The position numbers and the translations under genes were made by a program. Below are positions 1 to 7,274 of a DNA stretch of 64,000 nt, one piece after another (the stretch's first letter is position 1; each line of letters begins with the position of its first letter). The DNA comes from Nonomuraea roseoviolacea subsp. carminata (GTDB lineage: Bacteria > Actinomycetota > Actinomycetes > Streptosporangiales > Streptosporangiaceae). The DNA is taken from NCBI RefSeq assembly GCF_024172185.1, contig NZ_JAMZEC010000001.1, positions 2,170,001 through 2,234,000 on the forward strand, written 5' to 3'. Below the pieces are notes generated by a model, which saw nothing but the letters and a program-made list of their open reading frames with translations, had not been told where the DNA came from and did not search any database.

Positions 1-146
1 GGCCCACCGGGCTCCCACCTGCGCTCCATCACCCGTCCAGTGTGCCGCCTCACCGACACGGCCGCGGACGCCGCCTCCCTTCGGTGAGGGATGCCCCTCC
101 GGCGAGGGCACGCTTTCCCCGGTGAGAGGCGGCCCTCCCAGGGGGC

Positions 147-182
147 GCGTCAGACGCCGGTGGAGGGTCAGACGTCGGTCGA
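147..182 (-). repeat. 18-bp tandem duplication spanning the stop of the nucleotidyltransferase gene
   Basis: Two adjacent 18-bp units (147-164 and 165-182) match at 15 of 18 positions. The unit at 165-182 contains the TGA stop of the minus-strand gene ending at 168, and the second unit repeats the last codons and TGA just beyond it. Similar stop-codon duplications occur elsewhere in this window. Confidence 0.7.
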
Positions 183-1259
183 GTAGCGGACGGCCCGCTC
201 GGGCAGCTCGACGTTGGGCCACACGCGTACGCCGTGCTGGAGCTCGTTGCCCGCCCCCACCACGGCCCCGTCGCCGATGACGGCGTCGCGCACCACCGCG
301 CCCGAGCACACCCGCGCCCCCTGACCGACGGCCGAGTCGATCACCGTCGCGCCGGAGTGCACCACGCAGCCGTCGCTCAGCACGCTGCCCGACACCACGG
401 CCCCGGCCTCGACGACCGTGCCGGCGCCGATGGCCGAGCCGCCGTTGACCTTGGCCTCCGGCGAGACCCGCGCGCCGTCGAGCGCGAGGTACTCGCCGGG
501 CGGGCCGGGCAGGGCGGGCGAGGCCAGGCGCCCGAGCACGAGGTCGCGCGAGCCCCGCACGAACGCCGCCGGGGTGCCGACGTCGAGCCAGTAGGTGCGG
601 TCGGCGTAGCCGAGGACCAGTTCGCCCGACTCGATGAGCCCGGGGAACGTCTCGCGCTCGACCGAGACGACCTCGCCGCGCGGGATGCTGTCGATGACCG
701 AGCGGGTGAAGACGTAGCAGCCCGCGTTGATGCGGTTGGTGATGGGATTGGGGGTCTTCTCCAGGAACGCGGTGACCCGGCCCTCGTCGTCGGTGGGGAC
801 GCAGCCGAACCGGGTCGGATCGTCCACCTCCGTCAAATGGAGCGTTACAGAGGCGCCCCTGGAGACGTGGTGGCGCACCTGGTCGCCGATGTCGTGCCCC
901 GACAGGATGTCGCCGTTGAGCACCAGCACCGGATCGGAGGGCCCGCAGGTCAGCGCCTCGGCCGCGTTGCGGATGGCGCCGCCCGTGCCGAGCGGCGTCT
1001 CCTCGGTCATGTACTCCAGGGAGAGTCCGAACGCGGAGCCGTCGCCGAAGGCCGGCTCGAACATCGACGCCTTGTAGGAGGTCGCGAAGACGATCCGGCG
1101 CACTCCGAAGGAGCGGGCGCGGGCGAGCTGGTGCGCCAGGAACGGCACCCCAGCGGTCGGCAGCAACGGCTTCGGCGTGCCGAGTGTCAGCGGACGCAGG
1201 CGCGTGCCCTGGCCGCCGACCAGGAGGATCGCCTCGAGGTCTGGCAAAGAGCTCTCCAT
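168..1259 (-). CDS. NDP-sugar nucleotidyltransferase with C-terminal left-handed beta-helix
   Basis: This enzyme probably joins a sugar 1-phosphate to an NTP, giving an activated sugar for the glycosyltransferases next door. The N-terminal signature LVGGQGTRLRPLT followed by TPKPLLP is the nucleotide-binding motif of the family, and VLNGDIL is the metal-binding strand. The last 110 or so residues are hexapeptide-like repeats rich in V, A and G, as in mannose-1-phosphate guanylyltransferases and GlmU-like proteins. The 363-residue length is typical. Start: GTG at 1262 is immediately followed by ATG at 1259; neither has a well-spaced ribosome-binding site, and I chose the ATG. It lies about 20 nt behind the glycosyltransferase gene ending at 1280 and is likely co-transcribed. 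Nucleotide and sugar specificity cannot be read from sequence; GDP-mannose is the commonest guess for this architecture. Confidence 0.88.
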   Translation of the reverse strand: MESSLPDLEAILLVGGQGTRLRPLTLGTPKPLLPTAGVPFLAHQLARARSFGVRRIVFATSYKASMFEPAFGDGSAFGLSLEYMTEETPLGTGGAIRNAAEALTCGPSDPVLVLNGDILSGHDIGDQVRHHVSRGASVTLHLTEVDDPTRFGCVPTDDEGRVTAFLEKTPNPITNRINAGCYVFTRSVIDSIPRGEVVSVERETFPGLIESGELVLGYADRTYWLDVGTPAAFVRGSRDLVLGRLASPALPGPPGEYLALDGARVSPEAKVNGGSAIGAGTVVEAGAVVSGSVLSDGCVVHSGATVIDSAVGQGARVCSGAVVRDAVIGDGAVVGAGNELQHGVRVWPNVELPERAVRYSTDV

Positions 1260-1279
1260 CACTCCGCGAGGTTACCGAA

Positions 1280-2398
1280 CTATTCGACCGCGCGTTGATA
1301 GGAGGCGAGATGCGCTTCCGCGGAGGCCTCCCACGTGAACTCGCGGGCCCGCGCGAGCCCCGCCTCCTGGAGCGCCAGGCGGCGCTCGGGCGAGGCGAGC
1401 AGCCGGCCGAGCTCCAGCGCGATGCTGTCGGCGTCGGGCTCGGTGTAGGCGACGGCGTCGCCGCCCACCTCCGGCAGCGAGGCGCGGTGCGTGGTGAGCA
1501 CCGGCGCGCCGCAGGCCATGGCCTCCAGGACCGGCAGCCCGAACCCCTCGCCGCGCGACGGGAACGCCACCACGAGCGCGCCGCCGAGGAAACCGGCGAG
1601 GTCGGGCATGCGCAGGAACCCGGGGCGCACCACCTTCACCGTGGCCTCGACCTCCCGGCAGGCCGCGTCGACGTCGTCCTCGTGGATGCCGCCGCCGAGC
1701 ACGAGGGCGGGCGGCTCGTCGATGTTCTTGACGGCGGCGGCGAAGCCGCGGATGAGGTTGGGCACGTTCTTGCGGGGTTCGAGCGCGCCCAGGAAGGCGA
1801 CGTACGGCTGGTCGTGCAGGCCGCACCGCTCGGCCGCCCGGCGCCGCTCCTCCTCGCTCGGCGGGTGGAACAGCGCCTGGTCGACGCCGTGGTAGGCGAC
1901 GTCGATGCGGGTGGGGTCGGCGGCCAGCACGCGCACCATCTCGTCGCGGGTCGCCTTGGACGGCACGATGACGCGGGCGGCGTGGCGCACGGCGGTGCGG
2001 GTCGCCGAGCGGAAGAACGCCGCCTTGTCGGGGCTGTGGTGCTCGGGCTCGGTGAACCAGGTGACGTCGTGGACGGTCACGACCGTGGGCAGCCCGGCGT
2101 GCAGCGGGATCGAGTAGTAGGGCGCGTGGATGACCTCGGCGCCCGCCTGGCGGGCGAGCAGCGGCAGGCCGGTCTGCTCCCACGTGAGGCGCGCGGCGCG
2201 GTTGGTGAGCGAGACGGGGCCCGGCCGGACGTCGGCCGAGGGCGCGAGGCGGCGGTAGCGTCCGGCGTCGGGTCGCTGGCAGACCACCACGAGGTCGGTG
2301 CCGGCGGCGTCGAGGGCGGCCACCAGCCCGTCCACGTAACGGATGAGCGCGCCACGGTCCGCGGGGACGGCAGCCGCGTCGACGAGCACTCGAGGCAT
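1280..2398 (-). CDS. Glycosyltransferase, GT4 (GT-B fold)
   Basis: A 372-residue cytosolic glycosyltransferase that transfers a sugar from a nucleotide donor to a lipid-linked or polymeric acceptor. The C-terminal half carries the GT4 donor-binding pattern: PYVAFLGALEPRKN, then PSRGEGFGLPVLEAMACG with the conserved E-x7-E pair, then PVLTT. The N-terminal half has the acceptor-side Rossmann pattern (VVTVHDVTWF). It sits upstream of the nucleotidyltransferase gene on the same strand with a 20-nt gap, which suggests that one makes the donor the other uses. The acceptor is unknown. Assignment to the family is firm; the biological role in envelope polysaccharide synthesis is inferred from context. 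Confidence 0.9.
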   Translation of the reverse strand: MPRVLVDAAAVPADRGALIRYVDGLVAALDAAGTDLVVVCQRPDAGRYRRLAPSADVRPGPVSLTNRAARLTWEQTGLPLLARQAGAEVIHAPYYSIPLHAGLPTVVTVHDVTWFTEPEHHSPDKAAFFRSATRTAVRHAARVIVPSKATRDEMVRVLAADPTRIDVAYHGVDQALFHPPSEEERRRAAERCGLHDQPYVAFLGALEPRKNVPNLIRGFAAAVKNIDEPPALVLGGGIHEDDVDAACREVEATVKVVRPGFLRMPDLAGFLGGALVVAFPSRGEGFGLPVLEAMACGAPVLTTHRASLPEVGGDAVAYTEPDADSIALELGRLLASPERRLALQEAGLARAREFTWEASAEAHLASYQRAVE

Positions 2399-2493
2399 TA
2401 CGAAGATCTTCTCCCCTCAAGATCATCGCGGGAGCCCTGGCGTCCCCCTCTGGGTTCAGCTTATGACCAGCCTCCCCCAAATCGGGGCTCAAA

Positions 2494-3387
2494 TCACACG
2501 CCGCCGCGTCGCGCCGCGAGTCCCGCCAAACCCGCGCAGATGAGGTCGCCGATCACGATGATCACCCGGGAGCAGAGCGCCACCGCGATGGCCGATCCCC
2601 GATCGAGGACGGGCGACAGCACGGCCACCATGGCGACCTCGCGCACCCCCGCGCCGGCGGGCACGACGAAGGTCAGGATGCCCAGGCACCACGTCAGCGC
2701 GAACGCGCCGACGGCGAACACGAGGCTCGCCCGCGGGATGAGGAAGTACAGGTGGACGCCGTAGCACGCCCAGCCGGCCAGCGCCCAGCCGAGCGCGGTG
2801 AGCATGCCCCGGCGGGTGAGCGGCCGCTCCAGCGGCTCCCTCTTGAGCTTGCGCAGCCCGAAGCCGATCAGTCCGTTGACGACCTTGGGCTCCAGCATCA
2901 CCAGCAGCACCGGCACGAGCAGCAGCAGCCAGCCGAAGCGGTCCCAGCCGAGCGTCACCGCGCTGACGAGCAGGCCGGTGGCGAGCTGGATCGGCATCAT
3001 GAGGAAGAACGCGGCGGCGCTGCGCGCCCGCGGCACGCCGAGGTCGCGGCCCATCTCCATCTGGGCGAGCACCGGCCAGACCGCGCCGGGGATGTACTTG
3101 CCGAGCTGGCCGACGAAGAACACCTTGGCCGCCGGCCGGTACGGCAGCGGCGAGCCGAGGTCGGCCAGCAGGGTACGCCAGGTGAGCATGGCCCCGAGCA
3201 GCGCGGCCACCACGCCGGCCAGCGAGCCGGCGACCGTCGGCCAGGTCAGCGTGGCGAGCCCGGCCACGACGCCGTCCCACTGGGAGGCCACGGCCCAGCC
3301 GCCGAACCCGAGGGCGATCAGCAGGAACCCGAAGCGGACGAGCTTGCGGGCGACCGGCCGCCGCCCGGCGCCGACGTCGGTGCTCAC
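2494..3387 (-). CDS. LPG-synthase-TM / flippase-like membrane protein (UPF0104-type)
   Basis: A polytopic membrane protein of 297 residues with about seven to eight hydrophobic helices and the conserved segment VGQLGKYIPGAVW. It resembles the transmembrane half of lysylphosphatidylglycerol synthase (AglD/UPF0104 family), members of which move or modify lipid-linked substrates; no catalytic aminoacyl-transfer domain is present. The start is GTG at 3387, which overlaps the upstream methyltransferase stop as GTGA; a longer upstream reading would run antisense-like through the methyltransferase and looks non-coding. A paralogue lies at 4318-5277 with the same motif, so the methyltransferase is flanked by a related pair. 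Substrate unknown. Confidence 0.85.
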   Translation of the reverse strand: MSTDVGAGRRPVARKLVRFGFLLIALGFGGWAVASQWDGVVAGLATLTWPTVAGSLAGVVAALLGAMLTWRTLLADLGSPLPYRPAAKVFFVGQLGKYIPGAVWPVLAQMEMGRDLGVPRARSAAAFFLMMPIQLATGLLVSAVTLGWDRFGWLLLLVPVLLVMLEPKVVNGLIGFGLRKLKREPLERPLTRRGMLTALGWALAGWACYGVHLYFLIPRASLVFAVGAFALTWCLGILTFVVPAGAGVREVAMVAVLSPVLDRGSAIAVALCSRVIIVIGDLICAGLAGLAARRGGV

Positions 3388-4202
3388 AGCGGCTGCGGGG
3401 GTTGCGGCAGCGCGGCGCCCGCCGGGCGGCGCGGCGTCTTGGTGGCCACCCACAGGTACGTGGGCACGAGCGGCAGCGTCATCCGCAGCAGCGCGCGCGG
3501 CGCGCGGGCGAGCACCGCCTGCGCCACGCGGCCCACCGCACCCGGGAACAGCTCGGAGCCGGCGAAGCGGGTGGGGGTGGCGAGCACCGGGAGCGTGTAG
3601 TCCCACACGTGGAAGGCGCGCAGCATGCGGCGCAGCCCCCGCCGGGTGCGGAAGCGCTCGTAGTAGTGGTCGGCCCGGCCGAAGGCGCGCACGTAGCGGT
3701 CGGCCAGCGCGGGCGGCAGGTAGGACAGGAACGGCAGCTTGTAGTGGGGTTCGACGATGCCGAGCCGGTTGCCGAGGCCCAGGTAGAGCGTGCCCTTGTC
3801 GGACAGCACCCGGTGCATCTCGGCGACCACCGCGTCGGGGTCGACGACGTGCTCGTAGATGTGGTTGAACACCAGCACGTCGATCGAGCCGTCGGGGAAC
3901 GGCAGCGCCGTGCCGTCGCCGCAGACGAACGCCACCCGCCCGCCGAACCGGTCGGCGGCCCTGCGCAGCCCCGGCACGTCGATGTCGACGCCCAGCGTGC
4001 GGCCCGCGCCGGCCCCGGCCAGCTCGTCGGCGATGAACCCGGCCGAGCAGCCCACGTCGCCCACGACCAGCCCGTCGAGCGGGCCGTGGAAGTGCTCCAG
4101 CACCGCGATGATCTTCGCGGCCTTGCGCCTGCGCTTGGCCTCGTCGAGCATCGCCGACTGGAACTCGGAGTACTCGAGCTGCGCGACCCGTTCCTTTCCC
4201 AC
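3384..4202 (-). CDS. SAM-dependent methyltransferase (class I)
   Basis: A 272-residue methyltransferase. The SAM-binding motif I is VVGDVGCSAGF, followed by the acidic strand LGVDID and a motif IV-like DVLVFNHIYEHV, which is typical of UbiE/COQ5-type small-molecule or sugar methyltransferases. Start: a TTG at 4211 is in frame, but GTG at 4202 is preferred because a TACTGT hexamer ends 8 nt before it, compatible with a leaderless transcript. The 3' end overlaps the flippase-like gene by 4 nt (GTGA), implying translational coupling. It probably methylates a sugar or lipid intermediate of the envelope polymer; that is inferred from position only. Confidence 0.85.
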   Translation of the reverse strand: MGKERVAQLEYSEFQSAMLDEAKRRRKAAKIIAVLEHFHGPLDGLVVGDVGCSAGFIADELAGAGAGRTLGVDIDVPGLRRAADRFGGRVAFVCGDGTALPFPDGSIDVLVFNHIYEHVVDPDAVVAEMHRVLSDKGTLYLGLGNRLGIVEPHYKLPFLSYLPPALADRYVRAFGRADHYYERFRTRRGLRRMLRAFHVWDYTLPVLATPTRFAGSELFPGAVGRVAQAVLARAPRALLRMTLPLVPTYLWVATKTPRRPAGAALPQPPQPL

Positions 4203-4317
4203 GACGCCCAACAGTACCCGCGCCGGGGCCGCCCGCTCGCCCGGCGCGGATTCCCCGGCTCCCGGCGGGTGGTGCGTCCCCCTACCCGCCCGTGCTGATC
4301 ACGCGTACCCTTGGCGG

Positions 4318-5277
4318 ATGCTCCGCCGCCTGCTGCGCATCGTGCTCGCGCTGGTCGCGCTCGGTTTCCTCGGCTACGGCCTGGCCCGCAACTGGGACGA
4401 GACCACCTCCGCCGTGGCGCGGCTGTCGCCCTGGGCGCTGCCCGGCGCGTTCGCCGCGGTGCTGGCCGGCCAGCTCTGCAGCCTGCTCGCCTGGCGGCGG
4501 GTGCTGGCCGGGCTCGGCTCGCCGCTGCCGCTGCCGGTCGCGGGCCGCATCATGTTCGTGGGCCAGCTCGGCAAGTACATCCCGGGCTCGGTCTGGGCGT
4601 ACGCCGCGACGATGGAGCTGGGCCGCGACCACGGCAGCCCGCCGCGCCGGACGTTCGCCTGCATCTCGCTGTCGCTGGTCATCAACCTCGGGGTGGCGCT
4701 GTCGATCGCCGCCGCCACGCTCGCCACCCAGCAGGTCGTGCGCCAGGCGTGGTACCTCCTGCTGCTGGTGCCGGTGATCATCGTGTGCCTGCACCCCAAG
4801 GTGCTCACCTGGGGGCTCAACCTGGCGCTGCGCCTGGCCCGCAGGGAGCCGCTGGAGAGCGTGCTGCCCGGCCGCGCGGTCGTGGCCGCCGTGGGCTGGA
4901 CGGCGCTCGGCTGGTTCGTGTTCGGCCTGCACACCTGGCTGCTGGCCGGCCGCTGGGACCTGTACGTGGTCGCCACCGGGGCCTACGCGTTCGCCTGGGC
5001 CACCGGGCTGCTCGCGTTCTTCGTGCCCGCCGGGGTCGGGGTGCGCGAGGGCGCGATGGTGCTGGTGCTGACGCCGGTCATCGGCACCGGGGCGGCGCTC
5101 GCCGTGGCCGTGGCCTCGCGGCTGGTGTTCACGCTCGCCGACGTGACCGCCGCGGGCGTCGCTTTCCTGCTGGGCCGTCAGAGCGCGAGGAGCTCCGCGG
5201 TGTACGCCGACCAGAACGGCTCGGGATCGACCGCCTTGACCCCCGACCGCAACCTCTCCGGCTCGCCGGAGGCGTAG
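4318..5277 (+). CDS. LPG-synthase-TM / flippase-like membrane protein, paralogue 2
   Basis: A 319-residue polytopic membrane protein whose segment VGQLGKYIPGSVW matches the paralogue at 2494-3387. The ATG at 4318 is preceded by TACCCT 6 nt upstream and has no ribosome-binding site, suggesting a leaderless mRNA divergent from the methyltransferase. The last 33 codons, after the final hydrophobic helix (VAFLLGRQS), are low in conserved features and lie antisense to the 3' end of the convergent glycosyltransferase gene (overlap 5178-5277). This tail may be a read-through extension after loss of an earlier stop. Function is probably transport or flipping of a lipid-linked precursor, not demonstrated. 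Confidence 0.85.
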   Translation: MLRRLLRIVLALVALGFLGYGLARNWDETTSAVARLSPWALPGAFAAVLAGQLCSLLAWRRVLAGLGSPLPLPVAGRIMFVGQLGKYIPGSVWAYAATMELGRDHGSPPRRTFACISLSLVINLGVALSIAAATLATQQVVRQAWYLLLLVPVIIVCLHPKVLTWGLNLALRLARREPLESVLPGRAVVAAVGWTALGWFVFGLHTWLLAGRWDLYVVATGAYAFAWATGLLAFFVPAGVGVREGAMVLVLTPVIGTGAALAVAVASRLVFTLADVTAAGVAFLLGRQSARSSAVYADQNGSGSTALTPDRNLSGSPEA

Positions 5278-6239
5278 AAGCGCTCGATCGCCGCGCGCAG
5301 CGCCCCGGCGTCGCCCGGCTCGACCAGCAGCCCGTCCACCCCGTCGGTGACGTGGTCGGCCAGCGCGCCGACCCGGGTGGCGATCACCGGCACGCCGTGC
5401 TCGTGGCCGAGCCACACGTTCTGGCTCGCGGTCGCGCTCCGGTACGGCAGCACCAGCGCGTCGGCGCGGGCGAACAGCCCCGGCACGTCCCCGGCCGGCA
5501 CGTAGCCGGGCCGCAGCTCGACCCGCTCGGCCAGGCCCAGCTCGGCGACCAGCGCCTTCGTCTCCTCCAGGCCGCCCCAGAACTCCCCGGCCACGGTCAG
5601 CGACACGCCCTCGGGCAGCGCGCGCAACAGCAGGTCGAGCCCCTTGTACGGCCGGACGATGCCGAAGAACAGCAGCCGCCGGTGCACGGTCGTGGACCGC
5701 TGGGCGTGGGTGGAGGGCAGGTGCGGCGGCAGCCCGGCCACCCCGACGGGCGCGGAGGTCAGCGACCTGGCCAGCTCGGCCTGCTGCTCGGAATGGGTCA
5801 GCACGCCGTCCACCCGCCGCAGCAGCGCCCGCATCAGCGGCCGGTCGTACGGCTTGCGCTCGTGGGGCAGCACGTTGTGGCACAGCGCGACGGCGCGGGC
5901 CCGGCGGCCCAGGCCGTACAGGATGCCGAGGTAGGCGGGCACCTGCACGGGGCTGAGCACGGCGAGGACGACCAGGTCGGCGGAGCGCAGCCGGCGGCCG
6001 GCGGCCACCCACCCGTCGGGGCGGCGCCAGTCGAGGCGGCGCTCGGTCCGGTCGTACGGCCGGCCCTCGGGCGCGGAGATCGTCTGCTGTCCGGGGTAGA
6101 GGAACGACGGGTACTGGGCGCGCCACGACTCGATGACCACGTCGTGGCCCAGCGCGGACAGCCGGTGCGCCAGCTCGGTGGTGTGCTGGGCGCCGCCGCC
6201 CTTGTACGGGTACGTCGGGCCGACGATCGCGACGCGCAC
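5178..6239 (-). CDS. Glycosyltransferase, GT4 (GT-B fold)
   Basis: A 353-residue GT-B glycosyltransferase. The N-terminus (MRVAIVGPTYPYKGGGAQHT) is the usual glycine-rich acceptor-domain start, and the C-terminal donor domain holds LLFFGIVRPYKGLDLL and the FARADALVLPY...WLGHEHGVPVIATRVG block of GT4 enzymes. The GTG start at 6239 follows the stop of the upstream GT2 gene by one base, so the two are almost certainly one transcript. Its 3' end overlaps the convergent flippase-like gene by 100 bp. Donor and acceptor are unknown. Confidence 0.9.
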   Translation of the reverse strand: MRVAIVGPTYPYKGGGAQHTTELAHRLSALGHDVVIESWRAQYPSFLYPGQQTISAPEGRPYDRTERRLDWRRPDGWVAAGRRLRSADLVVLAVLSPVQVPAYLGILYGLGRRARAVALCHNVLPHERKPYDRPLMRALLRRVDGVLTHSEQQAELARSLTSAPVGVAGLPPHLPSTHAQRSTTVHRRLLFFGIVRPYKGLDLLLRALPEGVSLTVAGEFWGGLEETKALVAELGLAERVELRPGYVPAGDVPGLFARADALVLPYRSATASQNVWLGHEHGVPVIATRVGALADHVTDGVDGLLVEPGDAGALRAAIERFYASGEPERLRSGVKAVDPEPFWSAYTAELLAL

Positions 6240-6240
6240 G

Positions 6241-7170
6241 CTACTCGCCCCGCGAGCGCACGATCAGGTCGGCGAGGAGCGCGACCGAGCCGATCAGCAG
6301 CCCGGACAGGAAGATCATCACGGTGTTGGCCGGGAAGTAGAAGGGGTGGTGGATCATGTCCCAGACGCCCTTCACCGCGCCGATCGCCACCAGCCAGAGC
6401 GCCGGCGGCATGAGCACCTTGAGCGGGTTGAAGTACATGATCATCCGCAGCACCTGCAGGATGTAGCGGTAGGCGTCGGAGACGAAGCTGAACTTCGACT
6501 TGCCGGCCCGCTTGGCGTACTCGATCGGCAGGTAGTGCACGTCGTGCTGGTTCATCAGGAACGACAGCGTGATCGTGGTGACGCAGGAGAACCCGGGGGG
6601 CAGCAGCCGCAGGTAGGGCCGGGCCACCGACTTGCGGAAGGCCCGCAGCCCCGAGTTGAGGTCCGGGATGCGCTGGCCGGCGAGCATCTCGGCCACCTTG
6701 CGGATCACCCACTTGGCCGGCACGCGCAGCAGCTTGTGGGAGCCCTCCTCGGTGGTGCGCGCGCCGACGACCTGGTCGATCGTGGCGTCCTTCTCCAGGA
6801 GCTGGACCAGCTCGGGGATGCGCTCGTTGGGGTAGGTCATGTCGGCGTCGGTCCAGACGACGATCTCGCCGCGCGCCTCCTGGGTGCCGATGCGGCGCAC
6901 GGTGCCCGAGCCGCCGTTGCGGTGGAAGGCCCGGATCCTCAGGTGCGGGAAGCGGGGCGCGGCCTCCTCCAGGCGGGCCAGGGTGCCGTCGGTGGAGCAG
7001 TCGTCGACCGCGACCAGCTCGTAGGTGTAGCCGCTCGAGTCCATCGCCCGGGTGATCCGCTCGACCTCGTCGATGACGTGGTCCTGCTCGTTGTAGCAGG
7101 GCAGGACGATCGTGACGTAGGGCGCTTCATCCACGGTGGTTCCACTCTGGCCGATCTCAGGCGTGCTCAC
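6241..7170 (-). CDS. Glycosyltransferase family 2, DPM-synthase-like, with two C-terminal TM helices
   Basis: A 309-residue GT-A enzyme. The catalytic domain begins YVTIVLPCYNE and contains VDDCSTDGT and TDADMTYP, the nucleotide-sugar and metal-binding aspartates of polyprenyl-phosphate glycosyltransferases (dolichol-phosphate mannose synthase, ArnC/GtrB). The C-terminal part has two hydrophobic helices, as in GtrB-type proteins. It likely makes a polyprenyl-phosphate sugar at the inner face of the membrane, which the nearby GT-C-like proteins could use outside. GTG start at 7170; the stop is one base from the next gene's start. Confidence 0.88.
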   Translation of the reverse strand: MSTPEIGQSGTTVDEAPYVTIVLPCYNEQDHVIDEVERITRAMDSSGYTYELVAVDDCSTDGTLARLEEAAPRFPHLRIRAFHRNGGSGTVRRIGTQEARGEIVVWTDADMTYPNERIPELVQLLEKDATIDQVVGARTTEEGSHKLLRVPAKWVIRKVAEMLAGQRIPDLNSGLRAFRKSVARPYLRLLPPGFSCVTTITLSFLMNQHDVHYLPIEYAKRAGKSKFSFVSDAYRYILQVLRMIMYFNPLKVLMPPALWLVAIGAVKGVWDMIHHPFYFPANTVMIFLSGLLIGSVALLADLIVRSRGE

Positions 7171-7274
7171 GTGCGTCGAGGGTACTCTGCCCGGCGGCGG
7201 CCCGGGTCCACATCACGCCGCGCGCCGCCGCCGCCCGCCGAGCTCGGAGGGCGGTTCGCGGCCGGGACGGCGGG

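Noticed and set aside
1184..2764. Long plus-strand open frame opposite the glycosyltransferase and flippase-like genes
   Set aside because: Its translation is Arg/Gly/Ala/Val-rich without family motifs; it arises from high GC3 on the coding strand. The minus-strand genes have clear motifs.
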